DNA of 64,000 bases from NCBI RefSeq assembly GCF_010389155.1, contig NC_057769.1:15500735-15564734 (forward strand). Direction: 5' to 3'. Shown one piece after another: positions 45,758 through 57,112 of this stretch. Numbering within the stretch: position 1 is the first letter of the stretch; every line of letters begins with the position of its first letter. This DNA is from Erigeron canadensis. Lineage: Eukaryota > Streptophyta > Magnoliopsida > Asterales > Asteraceae. The notes under the pieces are model-generated. The model was not told the DNA's origin, did not search any database, and saw only the letters and a program-made list of their open reading frames with translations. A program made the translations under genes and the position numbers.

Positions 45758-48730
45758 CAAAACGTGAGGTAAATCTACCATCCCGATCGGATATTATGGA
45801 CAAAGGCACGCCATGTAGTGTTACAATCTTCTCGACGTACAAGCGAGCTAGGCGCTCGGTGTTCCAATCTTCTTTGATGGGGATGAAATGGGCTGATTTC
45901 GTAAGACGATCAACAATCACCCATATAGCATCATGACCTTTCTTTGTTCGAGGCAATTTTGTCACTAGGTCCATTGCTATTTGCTCCCACTTCCATTCGG
46001 GAATCTCTGGCTGCTTTAAAAGACCAGATGGCTTTTGGTGCTCAGCTTTGACCATCGCACAAGTCATGCATCGGCTCACATATCGGGCTACGTCCCCTTT
46101 CATTCCAGGCCACCAAAAATCCTTTCTTAGGCCTTGATACATCTTATCCGCGCCTGGGTGAATTGAATATTTCGTATTGTGAGCCTCATTCATAAGTACA
46201 TCCCTTAAACCATTTACCTTCGGTACCCAAGCTCTTCCCTTGAAGTATAAGATTCCTTCACCATCCTTGTCAAACCTCATTTCCATACCGCACAAGGCTT
46301 CATCCTTAATGTTCTTCCCTTCAAAGGCCTTTGCTTGGTCTCCTAAGAAACGATCTCTTAGAGACATTCTTACTTGTAAGTAGCTGATTCTTGCCCTTGG
46401 CACCTTAGTATTCACCTTCCTACTAAGTGCATCGGCAACGACGTTTGCCTTCCCCGGATGGTACTTGATTTCACATTCATAGTCGTTCAGCAGCTCCATC
46501 CATCTCCTTTGCCTCATATTCAACATCTTTTGATCAAAGATGTGTTGCAAGCTTTTGTGGTCGGTGAATATGGTGCATTTAGTGCCATAGAGATAATGTC
46601 GCCATATCTTCAAGGCGAATACTACGGCTCCTAACTCCAGATCGTGTGTCGAATAATTTTTCTCATGTGGCTTCAATTGTCTAGACGCGTAGGCAATGAC
46701 CTTGTCTCTTTGCATAAGCACGCATCCAAGTCCTTTATTCGACGCATCACAATATACCACAAATCCTTCCATTCCATCCGGCAACGCTAGTATGGGTGCT
46801 TCACACAACATGTTCTTAAGCGTTTGGAACGCTTGCTCTTGTTCTTCACCCCATATGAATTCTCTTGACTTTTGGGTCAATTGGGTCAGAGGTACCGCAA
46901 TTTTGGAGAATCCTTGGATGAATCTTCGATAATAACCTGCCAATCCTAGGAAGCTACGCACTTCCGTTGGCGTCTTTGGTGCCTCCCACTTCTTAATCGC
47001 CTCTATCTTAGATGGGTCGACATGAATTCCTTTTTCGTCTACGAGATGTCCAAGGAATTGAACTTGGCGGAGCCAAAATTCACACTTAGAAAACTTAGCA
47101 TACAACTTCTCGTCTCTAAGTAATTGCAATATTATTCTTAAATGCTTCTCATGTTCATCCTTACTACGAGAATATATCAAAATATCATCAATGAATACTA
47201 TGACGAATTTGTCCAAGTATGGCCTACAAATTCGGTTCATTAGATCCATGAAAACGGCGGGCGCATTTGTGAGACCAAATGGCATCACCAGAAACTCGTA
47301 ATGCCCATAGCGCGTTCTGAAAGCCGTTTTAGGTACATCTTCTTCTCGTACCCTCAACTGATGATAGCCGGATCTAAGATCGATTTTCGAGAAATGCGAC
47401 GCTCCTTGAAGTTGATCGAACAAATCGTCTATTCGTGGCAGCGGATACCTATTCTTGATCGTCAGCTTATTCAACTCCCTATAGTCTATGCACATCCTCA
47501 GAGATCCATCTTTCTTTTTGACAAAAAGAATTGGAGCACCCCATGGCGAAGAACTAGGTTGGATTAAGCCTTTATCAAGCAATTCTTGCAATTGCTCAGA
47601 AAGTTCTCGCATCTCGGAGGGCGCTAACCTGTACGGTGCTTTAGCTACGGGGGCTGCCCCGGGAACTAAATCAATCATAAACTCCACCTGCCTCGTGGGT
47701 GGGAGTCCAGGTAGTTCGTCAGGGAACACATCTAGAAAGTCCCTAACCACCATGACCTTATGAGGGTCCTTACTTTTTACTTGCTTATCCACTACTTGTG
47801 CCAAGTATGTGTGATATTCCTTACGTAAATATTTCCTTACTTTCATAGATGACACTATCTTGGTTTGGACCCCCGCCCTATGGCCTTGTATTATAAGCAC
47901 CTCATCATTATCTAAGGGAATTTTAATGACCTTTTCATGGCAAAGTATTTCTGCACGCATCTTAGACAACCAATCCATTCCTACTATCACATCAAAACTT
48001 CCTATCTCAATGGGAATCAAGTCTATACTATAATCCTCCTCGTCTAAAGTCAACATACAATCAAAAATAATTTCCTTGGCCTTATACTCGTTTCCATTAG
48101 CATATTCGATATAGTAAGTTTCATCAAGCTCACTAGGTTTCTTACCAATCATTTCCTTAAATTCAAAAGAAATAAAACTTCTTTCGGCTCCAGAATCAAA
48201 TAGCATAGAGGCATAAACATTATTTAATGGAAACGTACCTACGATGACATTTGGGTCATCACGTGCCTCATTCGCACCCATTGCATACACGCGTCCTCTA
48301 GCTTGACCTCCTTGGTTCCCACGATTCTGGTTGGCATTGATTCCTTGATTCCCATTGTTTGCTTGATTTCCTCCATTACCTCGGTTCACTTGATTCCCAT
48401 TATTGCCTCGGTTTGCTTGGTTCCCACGATTTCCAACATTCCTATAGTTGCCACGGTTTCCATTTCCATTCCCTCGATTGCCTTGAGCTCGTCCCAACCT
48501 AGGACAAGCATTCCTCCAATGCTCCGTGCTTCCACATTCATGACAAGTTCCCCGGTTTCCTCCAACTCTTGTTCCCCTACGGCAAGTGGCAGCAAGGTGT
48601 CCAAATGAGCGGCAAATCGAGCATAGCCTACATTCCCCCTGATGGGTGTTGCCACATCGGTTACATCTTTGTGCCGCACCATTGGTGATTCCATAATTCC
48701 TTACAATCTTTTGCCTTTTATCAGGCCCAT
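45723..48730 (-). pseudogene. E gag C-terminus and pol (protease, RT, RNase H, integrase N-terminus)
   Basis: The open frame runs from about 48730. It first encodes three zinc-knuckle-like cysteine clusters ([40 protein letters not shown]), then an N/G-rich linker. The protease motif FDSGAERSF follows (about 101 residues after the TTG at 48497), then RT with [10 protein letters not shown] and FIDDILIYS, RNase H with [13 protein letters not shown] and ADALSRK, the integrase HHCC finger ([15 protein letters not shown] through [10 protein letters not shown]) and the first catalytic Asp regions. It ends at 45723 after a frame break at about 45757. Apart from the two shifts the frame is intact. 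Confidence 0.92.
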
Positions 48731-49534
48731 TCCCTTACGATCACCAAATCGGCTTCCTCCTCCTTGCCTTGAACTTGACTCGCCTCGCGAGTATTTCCCA
48801 GTCCTGACCAAGTCATTAACCAATCTTGTTGACAAACTTATTGCTTCTTCCAGTGTGGTGGGGTTTGCTGCCGTGACCATCAATCTTACTTCCGGTACCA
48901 ATCCGTAAATATACCTCTCAACTTTCTTGGCTTCAGTAGTCACCATATCAGGTACCAGCACACACAACTCGTGAAAACGAATCGCATATGTCTCTAACTC
49001 CATTCCTTTCATGGCATGGTTCCAAAACTCAATTTCCAGCTTTTGGACGGCAGGTCTAGGGCAATACTCCCTTTTCAATTCCTCCTTGAGCTGCTCCCAG
49101 GTCAAAGCATTCATCGTGGCGGCACCCCTCGTGGTGACTTGGAGGTTCCACCATGTGAGTGCCCTCCCCTGGAGCTTACTTGCCGCAAACTTGACGCGGT
49201 CGGCTGGCGCACAATCAATGATATTTAGGATTGCCTCCATGCTTTGAAACCAAGTAAGTAACCCAACGGGACCCTCCGTCCCATAGAACTCTTTGGGGTT
49301 GCAAGACGTAAAAGTCTTGTAAGCATTTCGGTCAGTGGCGTTTCCTCCACCTTCTTGCCTTCTTGCCAAGTTGATGGTAGCAGTCACGTTCTCAGCGATT
49401 TGAGTGGCAATGTTTGGCATGGCAGCATTGATTTGTTGAGATATGAGAGTCGCCAACTCAGCCCTTCGTTGAGCTTCTTCCTCTTGGCGTCTAGCCTCAG
49501 CGCTTGTCTCTTCAACGGTCCTTCGTGGTGCCAT
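48701..49534 (-). CDS. E gag (capsid part)
   Basis: The 277-codon frame starts at ATG 49534 (MAPRRTVEE). An acidic-basic N-terminal helix ([16 protein letters not shown]) is followed by the gag core with the [17 protein letters not shown] region and the WWN motif typical of plant Gypsy gag. It stops just before the zinc knuckles. One base appears missing near 48727-48734, because the knuckles and pol lie in the next frame. Whether this is a real mutation, a sequencing error or a programmed shift cannot be decided here; close relatives usually have one frame, so mutation or error is more likely. Confidence 0.88.
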   Translation of the reverse strand: MAPRRTVEETSAEARRQEEEAQRRAELATLISQQINAAMPNIATQIAENVTATINLARRQEGGGNATDRNAYKTFTSCNPKEFYGTEGPVGLLTWFQSMEAILNIIDCAPADRVKFAASKLQGRALTWWNLQVTTRGAATMNALTWEQLKEELKREYCPRPAVQKLEIEFWNHAMKGMELETYAIRFHELCVLVPDMVTTEAKKVERYIYGLVPEVRLMVTAANPTTLEEAISLSTRLVNDLVRTGKYSRGESSSRQGGGSRFGDRKGMGLIKGKRL

Positions 49535-50215
49535 GTCTCTACAAAGGAGAACATAGTTTAGTCATTTGTATAAAGGATTATGTGACATGGACCCGACTCA
49601 CAACTTCCGATCTCACACGTGTTCGTTTAGGTTACTTAGTGTAATAAGGCCACGTTTGTATGCATAGGTATACCTATATATTCCTAAATTCATTTTCCTT
49701 CCTTTAATCACAACCTACTTATCATTATGAATTACAAGTGGTTGGGTAAGCTTAAAGCATGTCAATCTTGTTTTGGGCCTTTTGACAGATTTTTCCAGAA
49801 TCTGTATACGAACTTGAAGCTCAAAAATGTGACCCAAGATGGACGAACTGGGCAAAACTCATAAAATATAAAATGTAGCCCCATGAGTTAGATTTCATCT
49901 CCAATTGGAATCAGGTCAAAAGACCAAATAGAACTCCAGATATGGCCGTTTTACCAAAAGTGGTCAGAACTGATTTCCTGCTGTAACTTTTCACTTTGTA
50001 ACAAGTATAACCATAACACACATAGATTAACACATCATATAAAAGCAAAAAGGCATCAAGCTTCCATTCCAATGATTCAACATCAGTTTACAAAATTGCC
50101 ATAAGCCCACAAACAAGTGATCGTAGTCACACAATCACAAACAAGTTCAAGGAAATCACAACAAAGTACAAATAATTGTCTACCGAATAAGTTCATGAAC
50201 AAAACATCCTTAGGG

Positions 50216-50902
50216 TCATTTCCTAAGCACAAGAACTACCACAATGGAACACACCGCTGCAAGAATACATCCCATTATGAATATCACTTCATAAATCCGG
50301 CGCACTCCATCTATTACCATGCCGGTATCTTCTCCCATTCGCCTCATGGCTCCCAAGGTTCTTTCCATCATGACTTCTTGATGTCGAACCCTCACTCGGG
50401 CATCCCTTAGCCCACCGGCTATGTCCCACACTCGTTCCCTTTCCTCCCGAGTCATACCCATGGGAGGTGGAGGGGGTATTCCATAGACGGGACGGTGGGG
50501 GTTTTCTCCTAGTCTTGGCCCAAGGTGATAAGGATGATCGCGGGGGAGGCGTGGATGGAAGTATGGGTCGTGAGTTGGGAAGCGTCCATCGCTTACATTC
50601 ATGGCCGCATTTTGTCTCGGCGGTGTGGGAGCTCTAGGGGCTGATGGTGGCCGTGGTGGAGTAGGCAAACGACGTACCGGTTGGCTAGAAGCAACGCTTC
50701 TAGCACCACCACCATTTGATGGGTCTTCCGTGGGCTCGGACTCCTCCTCCTCCTCTCGTTGTGGGGGCTGTTGGGAGTCCATCGTGGGCTCCGTCTCCTC
50801 GCTTTCTTCTTGTTCTTGTCGCCTCTCCCTGACCATGTCCACGAATGCATAAATGTCCCTTACTTGATTGGAGTTTCTTGAGGCTTCACTCCTTTGCGAC
50901 AT
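50216..50902 (-). CDS. Extra ORF of element E: proline-rich protein with a C-terminal membrane anchor
   Basis: It lies between the 5' LTR and gag, in the same strand, with 681 bp before gag. I chose ATG 50902 (MSQRSEASRN, 228 residues); an upstream ATG at 51004 is in frame but reads through low-complexity leader. Residues after the start are charged (RERRQEQEESEE), then proline-rich (TPPRPPSAPRAPTPPR, PPPPPMG), then a helical stretch (REERERVWDIAGGLRDARV). The last 23 residues hold one hydrophobic segment (VIFIMGCILAAVCSIVVVLVL) and end RK. There is no signal peptide, so a tail-anchored protein is likely. I recognise no family; it is not part of the standard chromovirus gene set. Confidence 0.72.
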   Translation of the reverse strand: MSQRSEASRNSNQVRDIYAFVDMVRERRQEQEESEETEPTMDSQQPPQREEEEESEPTEDPSNGGGARSVASSQPVRRLPTPPRPPSAPRAPTPPRQNAAMNVSDGRFPTHDPYFHPRLPRDHPYHLGPRLGENPHRPVYGIPPPPPMGMTREERERVWDIAGGLRDARVRVRHQEVMMERTLGAMRRMGEDTGMVIDGVRRIYEVIFIMGCILAAVCSIVVVLVLRK

Positions 50903-51540
50903 AATATTCCTACACAAGTCACATAAAGCATAAGATGACGACTCCACTTGACGCTTAGACGACCATTTGCAACCGACTTGACCATTGACGACCCATGTGA
51001 CCATTTGCGGACAGCAAGACGACTTGACGGACCGAGACGACCTTAATCATTTGACGACAACCAACCAATTCGACCTACGACTCACAAGCTTGACAACCGA
51101 ACAACATTATGAACATCCACCACCGACGTACCCAACAATAATTAGTAAGACTATCAACGACCAACTCGACACTCATGACCCACACGACCATTTAGAATCA
51201 ACGAAATGACTAGAATTTAACTTGTGCATTATGTCTAAATAGGCAAAGTAATGCTAGCCAAGTGGGGGTATTAACTAAGGGTTCTAATAAGTAATGCGAA
51301 CATTGGATTTGGTTATGTATCTTTTGCACCAAGAATCGTTTTAAAGCTTTATTTTCAAAAGACTCCTTTTTAAATATTCCTTAAACAACTATTTCGATCA
51401 TTCCATATTAAATTTTAATTAGGCATAGTTGATCAGGCTATGCATAAGTAAAACAAGAATACTTTATGATCAACTCAATTGTTTAAGAAATATTCGACTC
51501 GTTTTGAAAATACGTAGGTTATAGCAAAAATTCTCTATAA
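50903..51540 (-). other. E leader between primer site and extra ORF
   Basis: The stretch is non-coding as far as I can see. From about 50930 to 51180 it contains many overlapping GACGA, TTGACGAC and ACGACCA words, a low-order repeat. Confidence 0.55.
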
Positions 51541-51558
51541 CCTTGGCTCTTGATACCA
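51541..51558 (-). other. Primer binding site of E
   Basis: On the minus strand TGGTATCAAGAGCCAAGG, six bases inside the 5' LTR, resembles the methionine initiator tRNA site (TGGTATCAGAGCC) with two extra A bases. Confidence 0.8.
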
Positions 51559-51564
51559 TTTTTC

Positions 51565-54500
51565 TGTAACACCCCGACTAAGGCGGAAACACGAGATGCC
51601 ACAGAACGACATGGTACAAAAGATTTAAATATAAAACATCAACTCAAGTTTTCAAATGACATTCAAAATCCAAAAGATTACAAATTAAAGATGACGTCCA
51701 AATCCATTACACAACCAAATTCATAATTAAAATGATTAAATGTTTGCAATACTCGTCCAACCATACAAGCATATTAGAGTCCAAAAGGGGGGTCCACGCT
51801 ACGCACCTAAATCTTTAACCTGAAAAGCATGAAGAAGAAGAAGTGTCAACTACGAGAGTTGAGTGAGTTCATAGGTTTTTAACTAACAACATAAAGTGTA
51901 TATATATATATCCATCATAACCAAAAATTTGAGAGTCACCAAAATTTCCATGTATACCTCCAATGTCGCATTTGGAAAGCGTATGTTCCACTTACTATAA
52001 TCAACGTAGTGAAATTTCTATCATATAACCACGAGGGTATAATTCAATCAACCTTGATGAGTAAATGCTTGAGCCACTACTACTACCATTTTTTCGAAGT
52101 CCAATAATAAATAGATAAATCTTGCACGAGCTGTCAATCAAGTGCCGTAACAATAATAATAAAAAGGGGTCGTGCCATGGAGACGACCTAAGTAAGGTAG
52201 CTAGAACACCCGTGGTCGGACTGGAAGTGGAGGTTGTCACAAAGACAACCAACCTTCCACCGTTACACAATTGGGTGGGTGGACGAAACCTAGTTGCGCA
52301 ACTAACTAACTACAGGCCTCCATAATCGGAGTAAATAGTAGTGAACCGAAGAAAGCGGTTTGACAGAACTCAAGCTCATCATATAAATCATTTATCATAA
52401 TGAACATACGAAACAATTTCATTTCATAATCATAATATCAAGAATCATTTCATATATTTGTAATAATAAAAGCAATTTAGCTTATATATCATGCTTTTCA
52501 CCCCGATAGTTAAAACACATAAAATAGTTTGAAAGGGGGCTATGACTCACTTGAATTGAGAGTGAAAGAGGGCTGATCAAAAGCGAGATCTCTGGCTAGT
52601 GGTGTCTTTCCTCAAGCAAGCCTAAACCAAGGTATTCGAAATATGCACAACGTAAGTGTGTTTACATGAACTAGTAAACTAGATCATGAGACGTATGCTA
52701 GTAGACTTGCCCAACTTTGGTTGTTGTTTAAATTATGGAATTCAAGTACATTATGTTGTTCACCTCATTTGGTTGGAAGACATTTGGTAGTAAAGGTCAT
52801 TCATACGATTTTGTTCGGTTATTGAAATTTCGGTAGTTTAACTTCGTTTTATATATATTTTCCATCGCATACTTTGTTTAATAACCATATTTGACATTTG
52901 TGTTCTCATAATATCAATATTGATATATCTTGCTGATTTATAATTATTTATTTAATTTAATATTATTTAATTAATTATTTACTTATTTTATTGGTTTATT
53001 AATCAAATAATTCCTTATAATTATTTTTAAGTCCTTAAATTATCTCTAAAATTCATAGATAATTATAGATGGATTATCTACTGATTTTCAAGCCTTTTTA
53101 TTTGTAACATTGTGATTCTTATATTTATTTGTGCCTTATTTCTATTTATTTAATAATAATGATTAATTAGTGACTTTTACTTAATAATTTACTTTTAAAT
53201 TGTATAATTCTTGCTCCCTTGCTTGTAGTTATTTTTACCCAGTAGGTTTTAGTCACTTTTATCATTGGTTAAGTGGCTTTGATCAGATTCATGGTTTATA
53301 TAATTTATTTATTTATTTATATATCTTTTAATTACCATTTTAATTCATTAAATCATAGAAATCCTTACAAATCACCACAAGAGTTTTAGTCCAAAAATTC
53401 CAGGCCTTTTTAGGCACCTTTTATCAATAAAAATCTGTAACCATTCAACCTCTCTTGTGTCTTGCTTAAATTGAGGATTTTATAATTGAAAATCGTTTAC
53501 CGAAATAGTGATTTTAGCCTCATTTCTTAGGCTATTAAGGTACTTCAAAATGGATTTTCATCCTAAATTCAACATTCACAGTAAGTTCATCATATTTTGG
53601 TGGTTCAAGTCGTGATGGTGGTGGTGGTGTGATATGTGCAATTTAGTGCTTTCGGTTAGTGATTATTTGACCCGAAAAGACGGTTTTTGAGCTTATTTTT
53701 GCCATGCATCAAATGAATTGAGTTTTATACTTTTAATATGTCGTATTTCCAGTATGTTCATCACATTTTCATGGTCATAAAGTTATGGTGCATGTGTGTG
53801 CTCAAAATGCATTTTAACAAGCTTTCGGTTTTCGATTTCAAGCATATTTTAACTTGTTTTGACCCAAGCTTTATATAATTGATATTTTGTGAATTTTTTT
53901 CCAGAATATTTGCATGACTTTTAACCTATTTTTCAGTTGACACAAGTCTAGCTTCACCTCATAATCCAAACAACAATCCAACTTTCTTAAATCTAGCATG
54001 CATGTAATCATCTCATCATTTTTAACAACAAATCTTTATCCAACAACAATCCATCAACATAAAAATGTATTTTTATGAAATTTTCCAGAAATATATACAT
54101 AAACATTATATAAAATATGTTCATCTTTTTATATAAAAAGTTACTTTACAACTAATCAACACATATCCACCTTTTTGATGCTAACTTTCATAGATCCAAC
54201 ACTTTATCAATAAAATCTATATTTTATAAATATTTCCAGAAATATTACCTTCATAATATGTATGAATATAACCATTTTTCAAAGGAAAAATCATATCTAA
54301 GACTATTAAACACACAACCACACTTTTGGGTCTTAAACTAGTCGAATCATTGGACTTTTCTTCATAGATTCAACATGCATGAGCATGAGGAGAAAAACCA
54401 TATCAACTTTGCCCTCATTAAGTGTATATTTGAAAGGAAACTTGAAGATTCATAAAGAAAACATAAAGAAAATAAAATCTTTCGATGAAACCTTTTTAAT

Positions 54501-55499
54501 ATGAACATAAACAAGATTAAGCAAGTAAAGAGATGAAGATTATACCCTTGAAGAACACTTTTTGGAGATGGAAAAAGGGCAGATTTTCGTGACTAATATG
54601 GCCTCCAACAACCCCTATTCAAGCCCTAATACAACCCTTAAACTATGCTTGAATCAACCCTTTATTAATCTAGCCTAAACCCTTATTATTAGTATAAGTT
54701 TAAGTTGGATTTTTTGCCTTGTTCTTGCTCCCTTGATGGCTGCCGTTTTTGAGAGAGAAAGGAAGAGTATGGAAGAGTTTTTCTTGGGAGAAAATGATGT
54801 ATGTGAAGTGTGTGTGAAAAGTGGAAGTTCCAAGACAAAGAGTGTGCATGTATATTTCAAAATGGGTGATGTATGTGTGTGTGATGAGGGGGGACGGCCA
54901 CATGGGGTATTCAAGGGGTTTTCCCCTTTTTTTTTTTTTTTTAAAAGTTGTGTAAGTATATTTGTTGTATGTATATATATTTGTGTTTGTTTTATAAGTG
55001 TAATGTAAGTTTAGTTGTAATATAAATGCATGTCTTATCCTAGCATATGTCTATGTGTGTGTCATGTATATGTGTATGTATGTATACATTTTTGTGTTTT
55101 AAATTTGTTACATGGCTTATTAGTTGCATTCTTGTATTTATTTTAAGCATATATATATACACTTAGAGATTTTTAAACACTTTTATATGCTTTATGAGTT
55201 ATAAATATTTTTAAGTTGTTCATGACATTTCTTGTGACCAAATATTATTTAGTTGGATTGATGGTACAATTTGTTGGATATTTATAAGGATTTCTAATTG
55301 TTATCTCAACTTGTGAGACTCGCTTTATTAATTATAACTTGATTTGATCATTAAGGTTTTTGTTCAATCGTATTTTATTAAATTGAATTTAGATTACTAA
55401 TTTGGGGCATTACCTACTAGCTTCAAGTATAACTATGGCTTGCGGGAACGTAGACAACCTAACTAGCACATATATAATATTAAAAGTACGGTTGTTACA
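51565..55499 (-). repeat. 5' LTR of element E
   Basis: This 3935-bp LTR is almost identical to 40963-44891. It abuts the CATAC duplication at 55500-55504. Confidence 0.95.
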
Positions 55500-55504
55500 C
55501 ATAC

Positions 55505-55620
55505 GTACAAGCAAACTATGATGTATTGTGCACAATAGTTAGACGTCTGAGGGACACGGGCCAGGTGTATGAACCAGAGCCCATAACTCATTATAATTAC
55601 GATGTAGGGGAAACTTAGGA
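55505..55620 (+). pseudogene. Element B gag-like frame, fourth piece
   Basis: Directly after E the B frame continues (VQANYDVLCTIVRRLRDTG, then YEPEPITHYNYD) until it meets a stop at the edge of the probable LTR C. Confidence 0.65.
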
Positions 55621-56132
55621 TGGGGCGGAGAAACTTAACGCCACAAGATCGGTGGTGTTTGTGTTGGCGGTGGAGACGACTCCATAGAGAATCCGGTCAC
55701 CTTAGGTGTTTGGGTGAATGAGGCTTAGTATCTCGTAGAAAGAACTTAATGCCTTTATTCGTGAGGGGATGACTTCTTTATATAGTACTAACTTATCTTG
55801 GGGAATAAGTTAGGGTTTAGGGGGATACCCTAGTTATGTGGGTACAAGATATGGTAGACATGTTTATGGGATTTACATGCAATATTATAGATATATTATA
55901 ATAATAAAAGATAAGGAAACGTACATTTGCTTTAGGAGGAAGAAAATAAGAGATTTCCCCCATATTTAGCGGAGCTCCGTTCTGACGGATGAGCTCCATT
56001 CTTACGGAGGTGAGCTCCATTCTCCTGAGGTGACCTCCGTTCTGACGGAGGTGAGCTCCGTAATTCTGGCAGAAACATCCTTAAGCAGCCTTCGTAATAC
56101 GGAGGTGGAGCTCCGTATAAGGTACATCATCA
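55621..56132 (-). mobile_element. Probable solo LTR C of a third Tat-type family
   Basis: The minus strand starts TGATGATGTACC, like the LTRs of A and B (TGATGATATACCC), and near its end has CGCCAACACAAACACC, close to the B word CGCCAACAAACACC. It interrupts the B gag frame. A TATA-like ACTATATAAAG lies in between. I could not find a matching 5-bp target duplication and the left limit (about 55603-55621) is uncertain. It has no internal region. Confidence 0.5.
55970..56118. repeat. GAGCTCC / ACGGAG short palindromic repeats in LTR C
   Basis: About six copies of the words GGAGCTCC, GTGAGCTCC, ACGGAGGT and CTCCGT alternate in both orientations, allowing several alternative hairpins in the first 170 bases of the LTR on its sense strand. 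Confidence 0.7.
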
Positions 56133-56155
56133 GCAGTAACATACAGAACCAACAT

Positions 56156-57112
56156 ATGCCGGAAAAAATGAAATTCCCTCATAATCTAGAGTAATATGAT
56201 GGCAAAGGGGACCTAGATGATTTTTTGAGCAATTTTATCGAAATAGCAGTAATCCAGATATGGGACATGCCAACCACCTGCCACGCTTTCTCCTACTCCT
56301 TGATTAATGACGCAAGAGAATAGATTAATAGTTTGCCGGTGGGTTTGATAAACAATTTTGAAACCCTAAATACAAAGTACAACTTAAAACTTAGCACGCA
56401 GAAAAAACATCGGAAGACACGTGTCAGCGCACAACATAAAGCGACAGAGCGAAGAAACTCTCAGGGATTTCATCACAAGATACATGAGCGAGAACCAGGA
56501 GATTAGTGGATTGTCAGAGAGCCAGACGATATCAGGACTAATCCATAGGCTGCGAGTAGTTGAGCTAGTTGAACATCTCATAACGAATCTATCAGAAACA
56601 TATGATGAACTAGCATCTAAAGCTCATGCTTGGATCAACGTAAAAGGAATAACTAGAACAGAGCATCCCCTGGAAAACGGAAAAGAGATTTGACAAATAA
56701 CGAAAACGATCCTTTCGCCGAAAATCCGAGGTGAGGGAATAAAGCAAGGGAAGGCATAAAAGTAATACTGCTGAGATTAACAAAATCACCAAAGGATATC
56801 CTCGCAACGGAACGAGTGGCGCAAGCATTCCCATCCCCACCAAGGCTAACAACCCGAAAAAGGGACCGAGGAAAATACTGTGCATTCCACAAGGACTTTG
56901 GGCATGACACGGATTCGTGTCGAAACCTGCAACAGGCCATAGAAGATGCAATAAGTGCTAGCAAACTACAATACATGGAAAGAAAAATAGACGAGAAAGC
57001 GTTACAAGCAGGAACAGGGAGCATACCAAGAAACCCTTCGCAAACGCAACCCACGTCAGGGGGAAAGGACTATCAAATGACAAACGAGGTTACCATGATG
57101 AAAACCTTATAA
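56156..57112 (+). pseudogene. Element B gag core and zinc-knuckle-like end
   Basis: From ATG 56156 (MPEKMKFPHN) the region encodes a Tat-type gag: YDGKGDLDDFLSNF, TCHAFSYSLINDARE, then SEETLRDFITRYMSEN, LIHRLRVVELVEHL and a CAFHKDFGHDTDSC metal-binding motif (CxxHx4Hx4C) at about residues 24-37 of the open part 56816-57112. Stops at about 56192 and 56321, a frame change near 56418 and stops near 56691 break it. The last open part ends at 57112. The protein would form the particle; no protease follows. Confidence 0.75.

Larger units (their letters stand above)
40963..55499 (-). mobile_element. Element E: young Ty3/Gypsy chromovirus-like element with an extra ORF
   Basis: LTRs at 40963-44891 and 51565-55499 (3929 and 3935 bp) are flanked by CATAC (40958-40962, 55500-55504). 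On the minus strand the order is 5' LTR, methionine-tRNA primer site, extra frame (50216-50902), gag, protease, RT, RNase H, integrase with a GPEFTWERED tail, polypurine tract and 3' LTR. By eye the LTRs differ at about six substitutions plus about a dozen length changes in homopolymers or microsatellites, so the insertion is recent. Two one-base frame breaks lie in gag and integrase. A Tekay-like lineage is likely from domain order and the C-terminal tail. Confidence 0.95.

Noticed and set aside
50216..51004. Extra ORF of E as a retroviral-type envelope
   Set aside because: It has no signal peptide, no cysteine-rich ectodomain and no cleavage site, and lies before gag, not after pol. It is kept as an unknown tail-anchored protein.
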